Shown here piece after piece: positions 7,566 to 15,120 of a DNA stretch of 18,177 nucleotides (position 1 is its first letter; each line of letters opens with the position of its first letter). Made by a program: the position numbers and the translations under genes. The stretch is from positions 1 to 18,177 of the forward strand of contig WLLZ01000029.1 of assembly GCA_009700485.1 (NCBI GenBank), written 5' to 3'. The stretch comes from Actinomycetota bacterium (GTDB lineage Bacteria > Actinomycetota > Actinomycetes > S36-B12). The notes under the pieces were generated by a model. The model was not told where the DNA came from, did no database searches, and saw only the letters and a list, made by a program, of their open reading frames with translations.

Positions 7566-8801
7566 ACGGACGCCAAGCAGGGCATCACAGAGTTTCGCCA
7601 CCTGCGAAGGCGCGCCCATGTCACTTCCGCCATCGGAACTTGCCTCACTGACCCAGTGATCGATGGCATCAAGTGCCGTGGGGGTTTGCATATCGTCACT
7701 CAAAAGCTCGCGGACCCTTGCTAACAAAGATGCAGCGCTGGGGCCGGACGACACCGCGGTAGCCGCCCGCCAGCGGGATAGCCGCTCCACAGCCGCGGAC
7801 AGGCCTTCCTCGGTCCACGCCCAATCCTTTCGGTAGTGATGGGCGAGGAGGGCAAGGCGAATCGCCATCGGATCCACGCCATCGCGGCGTAAGTGCGAGA
7901 CAAAAACTAGATTTCCACGGGATTTCGACATCTTGTGACCTTGCCATGCCACCATTCCCGTATGCACATAGTGCCGTGCATATGGCCAACTGCTCCTTAG
8001 CACCTGCGCCTCCGAGGCGCCCATCTCGTGGTGGGGAAACGCTAGATCACTGCCACCCCCCTGCACGTCTATTGGCATCCCCAGGTAATCCAGAGCGATC
8101 GCCACACATTCAATATGCCAACCGGGACGACCGTGACCTAAGTGGGTGTCCCAAGCTGGCTCATTAGGCCGGGCCGACTGCCAAACCAAGCAGTCAAGTG
8201 GATGACGCTTACCCGCTCGTTCTGGGTCACCCCCGCGCCCGGCGAATTCTGCAACCATCTGAGCCTCAGACAATTGCGTTATTGACCCGAATTGCGGATC
8301 CGAATGTACCGAGAAGTATAGGTCATTTTCGACCGAGTAGACCGCACCCAACTCCTGCAGCCGGCCAACATGATCGGCCACCGAGGGAATCGCCTCCACC
8401 GCACCGATGTAGTCAGCCGGTGGGATCACATTGAGAGCAGACATGTCTTCGCGAAATACTTCAGTCTCGCGCTCGGCTATCGTTCGCCAATCTTCACCAA
8501 GAGCAACGGCTCGTTCAAGAAGCGGGTCGTCGATGTCGGTGACGTTTTGCACGTACTTGACATCATGACCGCTATCGCGCCAACAGCGTTGCAGCACATC
8601 AAAGGCGACGTAAGTCGCCGCATGCCCAATATGTGTCGCGTCATACGGGGTGATCCCGCAGACGTACATGGTCGCGGTCTTTCCAGGAGCTGTGGGGCGA
8701 ATCTCACGGGTCGCCGTATCAAATAGCCGCAGCGGAAGGCGCCTACCGGGTAGCTCTGGCCCGCGTATCTCTGGAACCGGTTCACCCCGCCAAGATTTCA
8801 C
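7557..8801 (-). CDS. mshC: Mycothiol ligase MshC (cysteine:glucosaminyl-inositol ligase)
   Basis: Joins cysteine to 1-D-myo-inosityl 2-amino-2-deoxy-alpha-D-glucopyranoside, using ATP, in the fourth step of mycothiol synthesis. At 414 residues it has the usual MshC length, shorter than most cysteinyl-tRNA synthetases. HIGH-type motif at 57-60, KMSKS at 290-294, and the catalytic zinc ligands C48 (CGITPYD), C232 (WHIEC) and H257 (FPHHE). The N-terminus MKSWRGEPVPEI and the DIDDPLLERA segment are typical of MshC. It starts at a GTG with a TAGAGT -10 exactly 6 bases upstream, so it probably has its own leaderless transcript although the SCO1664 gene ends only 49 bases upstream. Implies mycothiol as the main low-molecular-weight thiol. 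Confidence 0.95.
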   Translation of the reverse strand: MKSWRGEPVPEIRGPELPGRRLPLRLFDTATREIRPTAPGKTATMYVCGITPYDATHIGHAATYVAFDVLQRCWRDSGHDVKYVQNVTDIDDPLLERAVALGEDWRTIAERETEVFREDMSALNVIPPADYIGAVEAIPSVADHVGRLQELGAVYSVENDLYFSVHSDPQFGSITQLSEAQMVAEFAGRGGDPERAGKRHPLDCLVWQSARPNEPAWDTHLGHGRPGWHIECVAIALDYLGMPIDVQGGGSDLAFPHHEMGASEAQVLRSSWPYARHYVHTGMVAWQGHKMSKSRGNLVFVSHLRRDGVDPMAIRLALLAHHYRKDWAWTEEGLSAAVERLSRWRAATAVSSGPSAASLLARVRELLSDDMQTPTALDAIDHWVSEASSDGGSDMGAPSQVAKLCDALLGVRLA

Positions 8802-8807
8802 TACCGC

Positions 8808-8813
8808 ACTCTA
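8808..8813 (-). promoter_or_regulatory. Putative leaderless -10 element of mshC
   Basis: On the minus strand TAGAGT is followed by exactly six bases and then the GTG start at 8801, putting the expected +1 on the start codon. No Shine-Dalgarno sequence is visible. Confidence 0.55.
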
Positions 8814-8850
8814 TCTAGATGCTGCCGCTGCCATAAGCATCCGAAGGGCA

Positions 8851-9669
8851 TTAGAAGACCGGCCACGGGATAGCTGGCCAATCTGCCGAGGGCACCGGAA
8901 AAGTGCCGTCGGCTAGCAACCCCTTGATTCGCATCTCTAAGGACTCAACCTCATCGGTGCTTAGCCACCCGGTGACCGATTCTGGGATCCCGGCTGAAAG
9001 CATTTCACGGAGCGCCGCCACCGGTGCCGCTAAATCATCGGGTATTGACATTCCGGCCCAACCCCACAGCACCGTGCGCAGTTTCTCTTCCGTACTAAAA
9101 CTGACCCCATGATCGATTGCCCATACCCGCTGCTTCTCATCAACTAGTAGATGACCGCCCTTGCGATCGGCGTTGTTAATAACCGCATCGAGCAGGGCCA
9201 CTTTCTGGAGGGTGGCATCACGGGCATGCACCAGTGAGACTACGCCACCGTATTCATCACTGCCGTCAAAAACGTGATGCCAATTCGTGAGATCTTCCCC
9301 ACCAGGCAGCACGGTAACCAGCTGCATCTCTGTGACTTGATCGATCCATACCTGACACATCCCAGGACCAACAGGGCCTTTCGTGCGCCATACCGTCGGC
9401 GGCACCACGTGAAGCCCGAGTGCCTCCGACATTTCATAGCTGGCCACTTCACGCTTTGACAAAGTGTCTTGGGGGAAATCCCAGAGAGGTCTTTCGCCGG
9501 CCACCGGCTTATAGACACAGCGCACCGAGCTATCAGGGGTAATCGGCACTAGGCAACGAAGGGCACCGTTTGAGGCACCGATCAAACGGCCTTCAACTTC
9601 GAGTTCACCCGAAGTCAACGCCTGAATTAGTGCCTCCGAATTAATCCAATCACTGGCTGACGAAATCAT
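8851..9669 (-). CDS. SCO1664-family kinase-like protein (PI3/PI4-kinase-related)
   Basis: A 272-residue member of the actinobacterial SCO1664 family (TIGR03843, from memory), distantly related to phosphatidylinositol 3/4-kinases; substrate unknown. Kinase-like landmarks: glycine-poor loop GASNGA near 31-36, ATP lysine candidate K54 (YKP), catalytic-loop-like NNADRKGGH with D168, and the DFG-like AIDHG with D186. The open frame extends upstream to 9744, but ATG at 9669 overlaps the DUF3090 stop as ATGA, which gives the better start. It is the third gene of the phosphatase - DUF3090 - SCO1664 unit, a conserved actinobacterial trio, which supports a shared phosphoryl-transfer role. Confidence 0.88.
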   Translation of the reverse strand: MISSASDWINSEALIQALTSGELEVEGRLIGASNGALRCLVPITPDSSVRCVYKPVAGERPLWDFPQDTLSKREVASYEMSEALGLHVVPPTVWRTKGPVGPGMCQVWIDQVTEMQLVTVLPGGEDLTNWHHVFDGSDEYGGVVSLVHARDATLQKVALLDAVINNADRKGGHLLVDEKQRVWAIDHGVSFSTEEKLRTVLWGWAGMSIPDDLAAPVAALREMLSAGIPESVTGWLSTDEVESLEMRIKGLLADGTFPVPSADWPAIPWPVF

Positions 9670-10232
9670 GAGCGTCGTCGGTAGCCATTCGCCCGCGGGC
9701 AAATGTGGCCCTCTGGGTCTAGCGGTTGATTGCAGAAAGGGCACGGAGGCCGACCTGCGGCGGCAACAGCACGAGCGCGCTCGGCAAAACTGCGCGCCTG
9801 CGCAGGGCTAAGCCAAACACGTAAAGTGTCAACTCCTTCAAGATCGTCATCGGCAATTTCTGGGACTTGGTCACCATCCTGGGCTACCGCATGGGCTTCA
9901 ATAACTACCTTTGAAGTTGCTTCATCCCACCCGAGCGCCATCGCGCCGACCTTGAACTCCTCGTAGATCGGCAGATCCAGCGCGGCAATATCAACATCCT
10001 CGGGACGCGCAGCGGACGGTATTTCCACAACCGGTATGCGGGTCTCTCGTACCTCATCGAGCAATTGATCGGTTCGCTCGGCCAGCACCAAAGCCTGCTG
10101 CTTTTCGATAACAACACTCGTGACCAGATTGCCTTGGCGTGCCTGCAGGAAGAAAGTGCGTTCACCCGGCATGCCTACGGTGCCAACCACAAATCGTGCT
10201 GGTTCAGTGAAGTTGAAAACTTGACGCGCCAC
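9666..10232 (-). CDS. DUF3090 family protein with C-terminal zinc ribbon
   Basis: A 188-residue actinobacterial protein of the DUF3090 family (TIGR03847, from memory); function unknown. The body is mixed alpha/beta (FNFTEPARFVVGTVG, then RTFFLQARQG) with a basic/alanine-rich helix near 142-160, followed by a likely zinc site CPFC-x8-HIC: C164, C167, H176 and C178. That suggests a structural metal, or nucleic-acid or protein contacts. Starts at a GTG that overlaps the phosphatase stop as TAGTG, with GGAGG about 9 bases upstream. Translationally coupled on both sides. The N-terminal sequence is strongly conserved in the family, so the start is secure. Confidence 0.9.
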   Translation of the reverse strand: MARQVFNFTEPARFVVGTVGMPGERTFFLQARQGNLVTSVVIEKQQALVLAERTDQLLDEVRETRIPVVEIPSAARPEDVDIAALDLPIYEEFKVGAMALGWDEATSKVVIEAHAVAQDGDQVPEIADDDLEGVDTLRVWLSPAQARSFAERARAVAAAGRPPCPFCNQPLDPEGHICPRANGYRRRS

Positions 10233-10942
10233 TAGCCGGCACCTCCACCAATAACTGCATCACTTGAGCCGGCTTTTGATGAACCGCGTTTGCGCTTAGC
10301 CTTCTGCGCCTTCGGCTTGAAACTCGACAGGTCGCCGCCGGTATCGTTTGTGCGCAAGACAAACGGCCTGGTCGCGGTATATCGAATAACGCTGATGGAG
10401 CAGGGGTCAATCTGAATTCGTTGAAACTGATCAAGGTGCATTCCGAGGGCATCGGCAACAATTGCCTTGATGACGTCGCCGTGACTCACTACCGCATAGA
10501 TCGCGGAGTCACCAAGTGTCAGGTTCCAATCACGAACAGCGCGCACCGCTCGATGTTGCATGGACGCCATTGACTCCCCCGCCGCCCCCGGGAAAACTGC
10601 GGCGCTGGGGTGTGCCTGCACTACCTGCCACATCGGATCCTTGGCCAACTCGCTGATCTTTTTACCCGTCCAGTCACCGTATTGGCATTCGCCTATGCGG
10701 TCGTCGGTGTGCCGCGCCGTTGTTGCCGGCTGCAGCCCACAGATTGCATCCGCGGTCTGCTGGGTGCGATCTAGTGGCGAAGAAATGACCGCGGCCAGCT
10801 GCAAGGCTGCGAGCCGCTCACCGGCTGCCTTCGCTTGCTGCTCCCCAAGATCATCCAAGAAAACGCCGGGAGTCCAACCCGCCAGCACTCCCTCGGTATT
10901 GGCTTTGGTGCGTCCATGGCGGACGAGGATCAGCGTGGTCAC
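10232..10942 (-). CDS. Histidine phosphatase, MSMEG_4193 family
   Basis: A 236-residue member of the histidine phosphatase (phosphoglycerate mutase-like) superfamily, in the actinobacterial MSMEG_4193 subgroup (TIGR03848, from memory; Rv2135c-like by synteny). Active-site parts are complete: LVRHG with phosphohistidine H9, SSPLDRT with R59, acid E85 in GECQYGDWTG, and second histidine H154 in VVSHGD. It could be a phosphatase or phosphomutase; the neighbouring kinase-like protein has been used to argue for a mutase or linked role. The C-terminus (about 210-236) is Lys/Ser-rich and probably disordered. GTG start with a TACGCT -10 exactly 6 bases upstream; first gene of a unit running into DUF3090 and SCO1664. 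Confidence 0.92.
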   Translation of the reverse strand: MTTLILVRHGRTKANTEGVLAGWTPGVFLDDLGEQQAKAAGERLAALQLAAVISSPLDRTQQTADAICGLQPATTARHTDDRIGECQYGDWTGKKISELAKDPMWQVVQAHPSAAVFPGAAGESMASMQHRAVRAVRDWNLTLGDSAIYAVVSHGDVIKAIVADALGMHLDQFQRIQIDPCSISVIRYTATRPFVLRTNDTGGDLSSFKPKAQKAKRKRGSSKAGSSDAVIGGGAG

Positions 10943-10948
10943 CTGCTG

Positions 10949-10954
10949 AGCGTA
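10949..10954 (-). promoter_or_regulatory. Putative leaderless -10 element of the phosphatase/DUF3090/SCO1664 operon
   Basis: On the minus strand TACGCT, six bases (CAGCAG), then the GTG start at 10942. No Shine-Dalgarno sequence is visible. It lies 20 bases from the opposing corA -10 candidate. Confidence 0.5.
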
Positions 10955-10974
10955 GATGGCCCAGCCAAGTAAGG

Positions 10975-10980
10975 CAGAAT
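10975..10980 (+). promoter_or_regulatory. Putative -10 element of corA
   Basis: CAGAAT is followed by exactly six bases and the GTG at 10987. It departs from TANNNT only at the first base. The spacing matches the other leaderless candidates; the match alone is weak. Confidence 0.35.
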
Positions 10981-10986
10981 GCGGAC

Positions 10987-12009
10987 GTGATCAAGGCCAT
11001 GGGCTGGTATTCGGCAGCGGGAGTAATCCCTGCAATCGGGGCACAAAGTTGGCAAGAACCCGGTGATCCCCACCTGCGTACGGCACTGCACGATCTGGTT
11101 ACCCAGTGTCGCGAGAATACTGAGAGTTTTGTATGGCTCGGACTTTTTGAGCCCACCAAACCCGAGATGGAGCTGATTGCGGAGGCATTTGAGTTGCCGC
11201 ATTTGCAGGTAGAGGACGCGGCCAATCCGGCGCAAAGAGCAAAAATTGAGCTGGACGAGAGTGGTCACGGCCTGGCGATTATCAAGTTATTGGATTATGT
11301 AGAGAGCACGTCCGATGTTCACACCGGGCAATTGGCCATATTTATCGGTCCCTGGTTTGTGGTCACAGTTCGACACGGAAGCATCGGTCAACTGGATGAC
11401 ATTCGGCATCGAATTGAGACTAGCCCGAGTCTACGAGCCCACGGGCCGCTGTCAGTGTTCTATGCGATTTTGGATGCTGCTGTTGACAGGTACCTCTCGG
11501 TCAGCGACAGCGTCGCCGAAGATGTTGAAGAGGTCGAATCTGACGTATTCGCGCAGACTTCAATTGCGAATAATGCCAATAGGATCTACCGGCTCAAGCG
11601 TGAAAATGTTGAAATACGCCGAGCAATCGTACCTTTGCTTATCACCGCACATGATTTTTCGCAGGGTGATCGAATGTATATTCCGGCAGAATTGAAGCCC
11701 TATTTTCAAGATATCGGTGACCACCTACTAAGGGTTTCAGACTCGGTCGACACCTCGGATAATTTGCTCATGACAATGCTGGTCGCCTCGACGTCACTAC
11801 AAGACCTGCAACAGAACCGGGATATGCGAAAGATAAGTGCCTACGTTGCCATTGCGGCGGTGCCAACAATGATTGCCGCCATTTACGGCATGAACTTTGA
11901 CAATATGCCAGAGTTGCACGAACGCTATGGCTACCCGGTGGTACTTGGAGTTATGGGCATTATCTGCGTCTTTTTATTCAGGGCCTTCAAGAAATCCGGT
12001 TGGCTATAG
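10987..12009 (+). CDS. corA: CorA-type magnesium/cobalt transporter
   Basis: Homopentameric inner-membrane channel for Mg2+ (and Co2+/Ni2+). The 340 residues comprise a soluble N-terminal funnel domain, a long helix around 165-280, and two C-terminal membrane helices (about 283-300 and 317-335). The selectivity signature GMN is at 301-303 (IYGMNFDNMPEL), followed by the acidic periplasmic loop, and the C-terminus is basic (KKSGW). All features of a working CorA are present. Start taken at GTG 10987, with ATG 10999 as an in-frame alternative; the candidate -10 favours the GTG. Divergent from the phosphatase operon across 44 bases and tail-to-tail with uppP, 7 bases away. Confidence 0.95.
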   Translation: MIKAMGWYSAAGVIPAIGAQSWQEPGDPHLRTALHDLVTQCRENTESFVWLGLFEPTKPEMELIAEAFELPHLQVEDAANPAQRAKIELDESGHGLAIIKLLDYVESTSDVHTGQLAIFIGPWFVVTVRHGSIGQLDDIRHRIETSPSLRAHGPLSVFYAILDAAVDRYLSVSDSVAEDVEEVESDVFAQTSIANNANRIYRLKRENVEIRRAIVPLLITAHDFSQGDRMYIPAELKPYFQDIGDHLLRVSDSVDTSDNLLMTMLVASTSLQDLQQNRDMRKISAYVAIAAVPTMIAAIYGMNFDNMPELHERYGYPVVLGVMGIICVFLFRAFKKSGWL

Positions 12010-12016
12010 GCCGCTC

Positions 12017-12835
12017 TCAGGCTGTCAACTTTCCGGTGGTTAACAAAACAATAATGAGGGCGCCCGCCGCGATCCGGTAGATAACGAACGGGGTGTATGA
12101 CCGCGTTGATACCCAGCGAAGCAACCAAGCAATGACCGCGAGACCAACAAAGAACGCGATGACGGTTGCCAAGATGGTGGGGCCCCAAGTTACCGAGGAG
12201 TCTGAGCCGATTTTGGTAGTTTCATACAGCCCGGATGCCAGGACCGCGGGCACGGCTAATAAGAACGCATAGCGCGCTGCCGCCTCACGGGTGTAGCCCA
12301 AGAAAAGTCCGACCGAAATGGTGGCACCGGATCTTGACACCCCCGGGATCAAGGCCAGCGCTTGGCCAAAACCCAAGAGGACGCCGTCCCTTCCATTGAG
12401 CGCGCTCAGAGTGCGAATTTTACTCCCGATGCGATCAGCGCAGCCGAGTATCAATCCGAAGAAAATCAAGGTGAAGGCAACGAGCCAGAGATTTCTGGCG
12501 GCGGTTTCAATTTGGCTCGAGAACGCAAGACCTAGTATCGCAATCGGGAGCGTGCCAATGATGATGTACCAACCCATGCGGGCGTCAATATTGGAACGAA
12601 GGTCACGATTAACGAGGCTGCGGGCCCAGGTCCGAACTATGCGCACGATGTCGCGCCAGAAGAAAACAATTACAGCAAGTTCAGTGCCAATTTGGGTAAC
12701 CGCGGTGAAGGCTGCGCCGGGATCTTGCCAGCCAAGCAGCTGCGAAAGTACAAGAATGTGCGCGCTCGAGGAAATCGGCAGGAACTCGGTTAAGCCCTGT
12801 ACAACTCCCAGGAAGACGGCTTCAAACCACGACAT
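12017..12835 (-). CDS. uppP: Undecaprenyl-diphosphatase UppP (BacA)
   Basis: Integral membrane enzyme that dephosphorylates undecaprenyl pyrophosphate to recycle the lipid carrier for peptidoglycan and other envelope polymers; overexpression classically gives bacitracin resistance. At 272 residues it has the normal length with many hydrophobic helices. Motifs: QGLTEFLPISSSAH (13-26), carrying the acidic QxxxE pair Q13/E17, and PGVSRSGAT (164-172) with essential R168. Begins only 2 bases after the stop of the LLM oxidoreductase gene and has no good ribosome binding site of its own, so it is probably co-transcribed and coupled. Corresponds to Rv2136c by synteny (from memory). Confidence 0.96.
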   Translation of the reverse strand: MSWFEAVFLGVVQGLTEFLPISSSAHILVLSQLLGWQDPGAAFTAVTQIGTELAVIVFFWRDIVRIVRTWARSLVNRDLRSNIDARMGWYIIIGTLPIAILGLAFSSQIETAARNLWLVAFTLIFFGLILGCADRIGSKIRTLSALNGRDGVLLGFGQALALIPGVSRSGATISVGLFLGYTREAAARYAFLLAVPAVLASGLYETTKIGSDSSVTWGPTILATVIAFFVGLAVIAWLLRWVSTRSYTPFVIYRIAAGALIIVLLTTGKLTA

Positions 12836-12837
12836 CG

Positions 12838-13887
12838 TTAAGAAGCCAGACCCGACTCATCAAGAATCTCGGCCATCGTTCGCAGGCTGGCAACGCGCTC
12901 GTCCAAAGTGCCCGAGTAGATGGCGACCGATAAGGTGCCGACGCCCGCGTCGGAGTATGCAGAAAGTCGATCACGAATACGATCACGCGGGCCGATCAAA
13001 GCCGTTTGATCGATGAAATTAAGCGGTACTGCTGCCGCGGCACCTGCGTAGTCTCGGGCTAGATACTTGTCTTGAATCTCGATTGCCTCTTGCTCATAAC
13101 CCATGCGGGTGGCCAGTTGATTGTAGAAGTTCTTTTCCCGCGAGCCCATGCCGCCGATGTATAGCGCCGAATACGCCCGCACGAAGTTAGAACATTCCTC
13201 AATGTCATCGCCGATAACGACTGGCACCGTCGGAACCACATCAAAGCCCTCGATTGTTTTACCCGACTTCGCCCTACCCGCGGTGATGGCAGTAGCCGAC
13301 TCACCCGAATGCTCCGGTGAATAAAAGATAGCCAGCCAACCATCACCAATCTCACCGGCAAGTTCCAGATTCTTAGGACCGATCGCCGCCAGATAAATTG
13401 GGATCTCTGCACGCACCGGGTGCACGGTGAGTGTCAGAGCTTTACCGGGGCCATCTGGAAGCGGGAGGGTGAAAAACTCACCGGCGTAACTAACCTTTTG
13501 TCGCGATAGGGCTAACCGCACAATGTCGACATACTCGCGGGTGCGCTGCAAAGGCTTATCGAAACGCACCCCGTGCCAGCCCTCTGATACTTGCGGGCCC
13601 GACACCCCAAGCCCGAGGCGAAATCGACCACCCGATAATGAATCCAAGGTCGCCGACGTCATGGCGGTGTTTGCCGGGGTGCGGCCGGGGATCTGGAATA
13701 CCGCGGCACCAAGATCAATCTTCGATGTCTGGGCCCCGATCCACGCCAGCACCGTTGCCGCGTCGGAGCCATAAGCCTCAGCAGCCCAGACCACCGAGTA
13801 ACCAAGCCGGTCGGCAACACGCGCCAGCTCCAGGTTGTCAGCGTCGTTGCCCGCACCCCAGTAACCCAAATTGACACCCAGTTTCAT
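12838..13887 (-). CDS. LLM-class F420-dependent oxidoreductase (Rv3520c-like)
   Basis: A 349-residue luciferase-like monooxygenase-fold enzyme expected to use reduced or oxidised coenzyme F420; substrate unknown. It has the family's opening strand MKLGVNLGYWG, the ADRLGYSVVWAAEAYGSD segment, LGAAVFQIPGRTPANTAM with the loop that packs on the deazaflavin, FRLGLGVSGPQVSEGWHG, and a C-terminal GVGTLSVAIYSG strand. It most resembles the Rv3520c-type subfamily (TIGR03559, from memory). The ATG has a TAGGCT -10 six bases upstream, so a leaderless mRNA is likely. Upstream partner of uppP in a two-gene unit and divergent from the aldo/keto reductase gene across just 34 bases. F420 rather than FMN use is inferred from the subfamily. 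Confidence 0.9.
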   Translation of the reverse strand: MKLGVNLGYWGAGNDADNLELARVADRLGYSVVWAAEAYGSDAATVLAWIGAQTSKIDLGAAVFQIPGRTPANTAMTSATLDSLSGGRFRLGLGVSGPQVSEGWHGVRFDKPLQRTREYVDIVRLALSRQKVSYAGEFFTLPLPDGPGKALTLTVHPVRAEIPIYLAAIGPKNLELAGEIGDGWLAIFYSPEHSGESATAITAGRAKSGKTIEGFDVVPTVPVVIGDDIEECSNFVRAYSALYIGGMGSREKNFYNQLATRMGYEQEAIEIQDKYLARDYAGAAAAVPLNFIDQTALIGPRDRIRDRLSAYSDAGVGTLSVAIYSGTLDERVASLRTMAEILDESGLAS

Positions 13888-13893
13888 GCCATG

Positions 13894-13899
13894 AGCCTA
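13894..13899 (-). promoter_or_regulatory. Putative leaderless -10 element of the LLM oxidoreductase-uppP unit
   Basis: On the minus strand TAGGCT, six bases (CATGGC), then ATG at 13887. Separated by 10 bases from the opposing -10 candidate of the aldo/keto reductase gene. Confidence 0.55.
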
Positions 13900-13909
13900 T
13901 GTCACGGGG

Positions 13910-13915
13910 TAACGT
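13910..13915 (+). promoter_or_regulatory. Putative leaderless -10 element of the aldo/keto reductase gene
   Basis: TAACGT is followed by six bases (GTCTTC) and the ATG at 13922; no Shine-Dalgarno sequence. Any -35 contact would fall in the start of the divergent LLM gene. Confidence 0.55.
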
Positions 13916-13921
13916 GTCTTC

Positions 13922-14905
13922 ATGGAGCAACGACCCCTAGGGCGATCTGGATTATGGGTAGGCCGATTTGGCCTTGGCACCATGACCTGGGGCCGAACCA
14001 CCGATGAGTATGAAGCGCGAGATCAACTCGCCGTTTTTTTGGACGCCGGGGGCACCTTGTTGGATACCGCCGATACTTATGCCGAAGGGGCTTCCGAAGA
14101 AATGCTGGGTGAACTCTTGGCGGAGTTCGGCGCCCGCGACCAGGTGGTTCTTGCCACCAAGGCGGTTTCCACCATCGGATCGGAGCGCAAATTTAATGCC
14201 TCACGCGGTCATATCCTCGCGGCCCTTGAAACCTCACTTCGCCGGCTGCGCACCGATCACATTGATTTATGGCAGATGCATGCCTGGGATCCCAGCACCC
14301 CGATGGAGGAGACACTTAGCGCGATCGACGACGCCGTTCAAAGTGGCAAGGTTCGCTACGTAGGTGTTTCGAACTACGCCGGGTGGCAGGTGGCAAGGGC
14401 TGCAACTTGGCAGCGTGCGGTGGCAGGGCGGGCACCTATCGTCACCGCCCAGATGGAGTACTCACTCCTTGAGCGAGGGATCGAGCGTGAGATAGTGCCC
14501 GCTGCCCAAACTCTCGGGCTAGGGATCTTGCCCTGGTCACCCCTTGGCCGCGGTGTATTGACGGGTAAATACCGTCACAGCACCCCCAGTGACTCGCGCG
14601 GCGGTAATGCCGAGACAGCGGGTTGGATCCAGATCTACCTTGAAGATCGCGGGCGGCGCATTGTTGACGCGCTGGCCACCGCGGCCGAAGGGCTTGGCGC
14701 TTCACCCACCGAGGTGGCCTTGGCTTGGCTTCGTGATCGTCCGGGCGTCGTCGCACCCATTCTTGGTGCGCGAACCAATAATCAATTGCTTGCGGCGCTC
14801 GCATCTGAAGAACTTGAGTTGCCCGAAGAGATCACCCGGGCACTTGATGAGGTTTCGGCACCACCCTTGGGCTACCCGGAGGCCGGGTGGGCCCAACGTC
14901 GATGA
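13922..14905 (+). CDS. Aldo/keto reductase
   Basis: A 327-residue NADPH-type oxidoreductase with a (beta/alpha)8 barrel; physiological substrate unknown. The catalytic tetrad is intact: D48 (LLDTAD), Y53, K80 (LATK) and H120 (LWQMH). The family segments GLGTMTWG, GKVRYVGVSNYAGWQ and the cofactor-binding GVVAPILGARTNNQL are clear. Closest in style to the bacterial YajO/potassium-channel beta-like reductases. First gene of a two-gene unit: its stop overlaps the start of the DUF5703 gene as ATGA. Confidence 0.94.
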   Translation: MEQRPLGRSGLWVGRFGLGTMTWGRTTDEYEARDQLAVFLDAGGTLLDTADTYAEGASEEMLGELLAEFGARDQVVLATKAVSTIGSERKFNASRGHILAALETSLRRLRTDHIDLWQMHAWDPSTPMEETLSAIDDAVQSGKVRYVGVSNYAGWQVARAATWQRAVAGRAPIVTAQMEYSLLERGIEREIVPAAQTLGLGILPWSPLGRGVLTGKYRHSTPSDSRGGNAETAGWIQIYLEDRGRRIVDALATAAEGLGASPTEVALAWLRDRPGVVAPILGARTNNQLLAALASEELELPEEITRALDEVSAPPLGYPEAGWAQRR

Positions 14906-15108
14906 AACGCACCCAATCGATTGCAACTACCTGGGAGTTTCGCGAGATTTCCATGTCACGTGAGACCAGCCGCGAGTCTGCCCGCGAGCTACTAACAAGT
15001 GTTGCCGAAACCGAGCACTGGGAACTTGATCGCCTCAGGATATTTCCCGATGGGCGGCGCAATGTAAGATTACGCCGCAAAGTAATTCGCGTTGCGAGAA
15101 CGGCCTAG
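14902..15108 (+). CDS. DUF5703 family small protein
   Basis: A 68-residue basic protein. It matches the actinobacterial DUF5703 pattern: WEFREISMSRETSRESAREL, then HWELDRLRIFPDGRRN and a run of arginines ending LRRKVIRVAR. Function unknown; the small size and positive charge would allow binding to nucleic acid or an acidic partner, which is inference only. The start overlaps the aldo/keto reductase stop (ATGA), so it is translated by coupling. An in-frame start 15 bases upstream adds only MGPTS and is less likely. It ends 12 bases from the convergent M20 peptidase gene. Confidence 0.85.
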   Translation: MKRTQSIATTWEFREISMSRETSRESARELLTSVAETEHWELDRLRIFPDGRRNVRLRRKVIRVARTA

Positions 15109-15120
15109 AACTGTACGGGG

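Noticed and set aside
9670..9744. Longer SCO1664 frame starting at 9744
   Set aside because: It lies wholly inside DUF3090, and the ATGA overlap at 9666-9669 is the typical coupled start.
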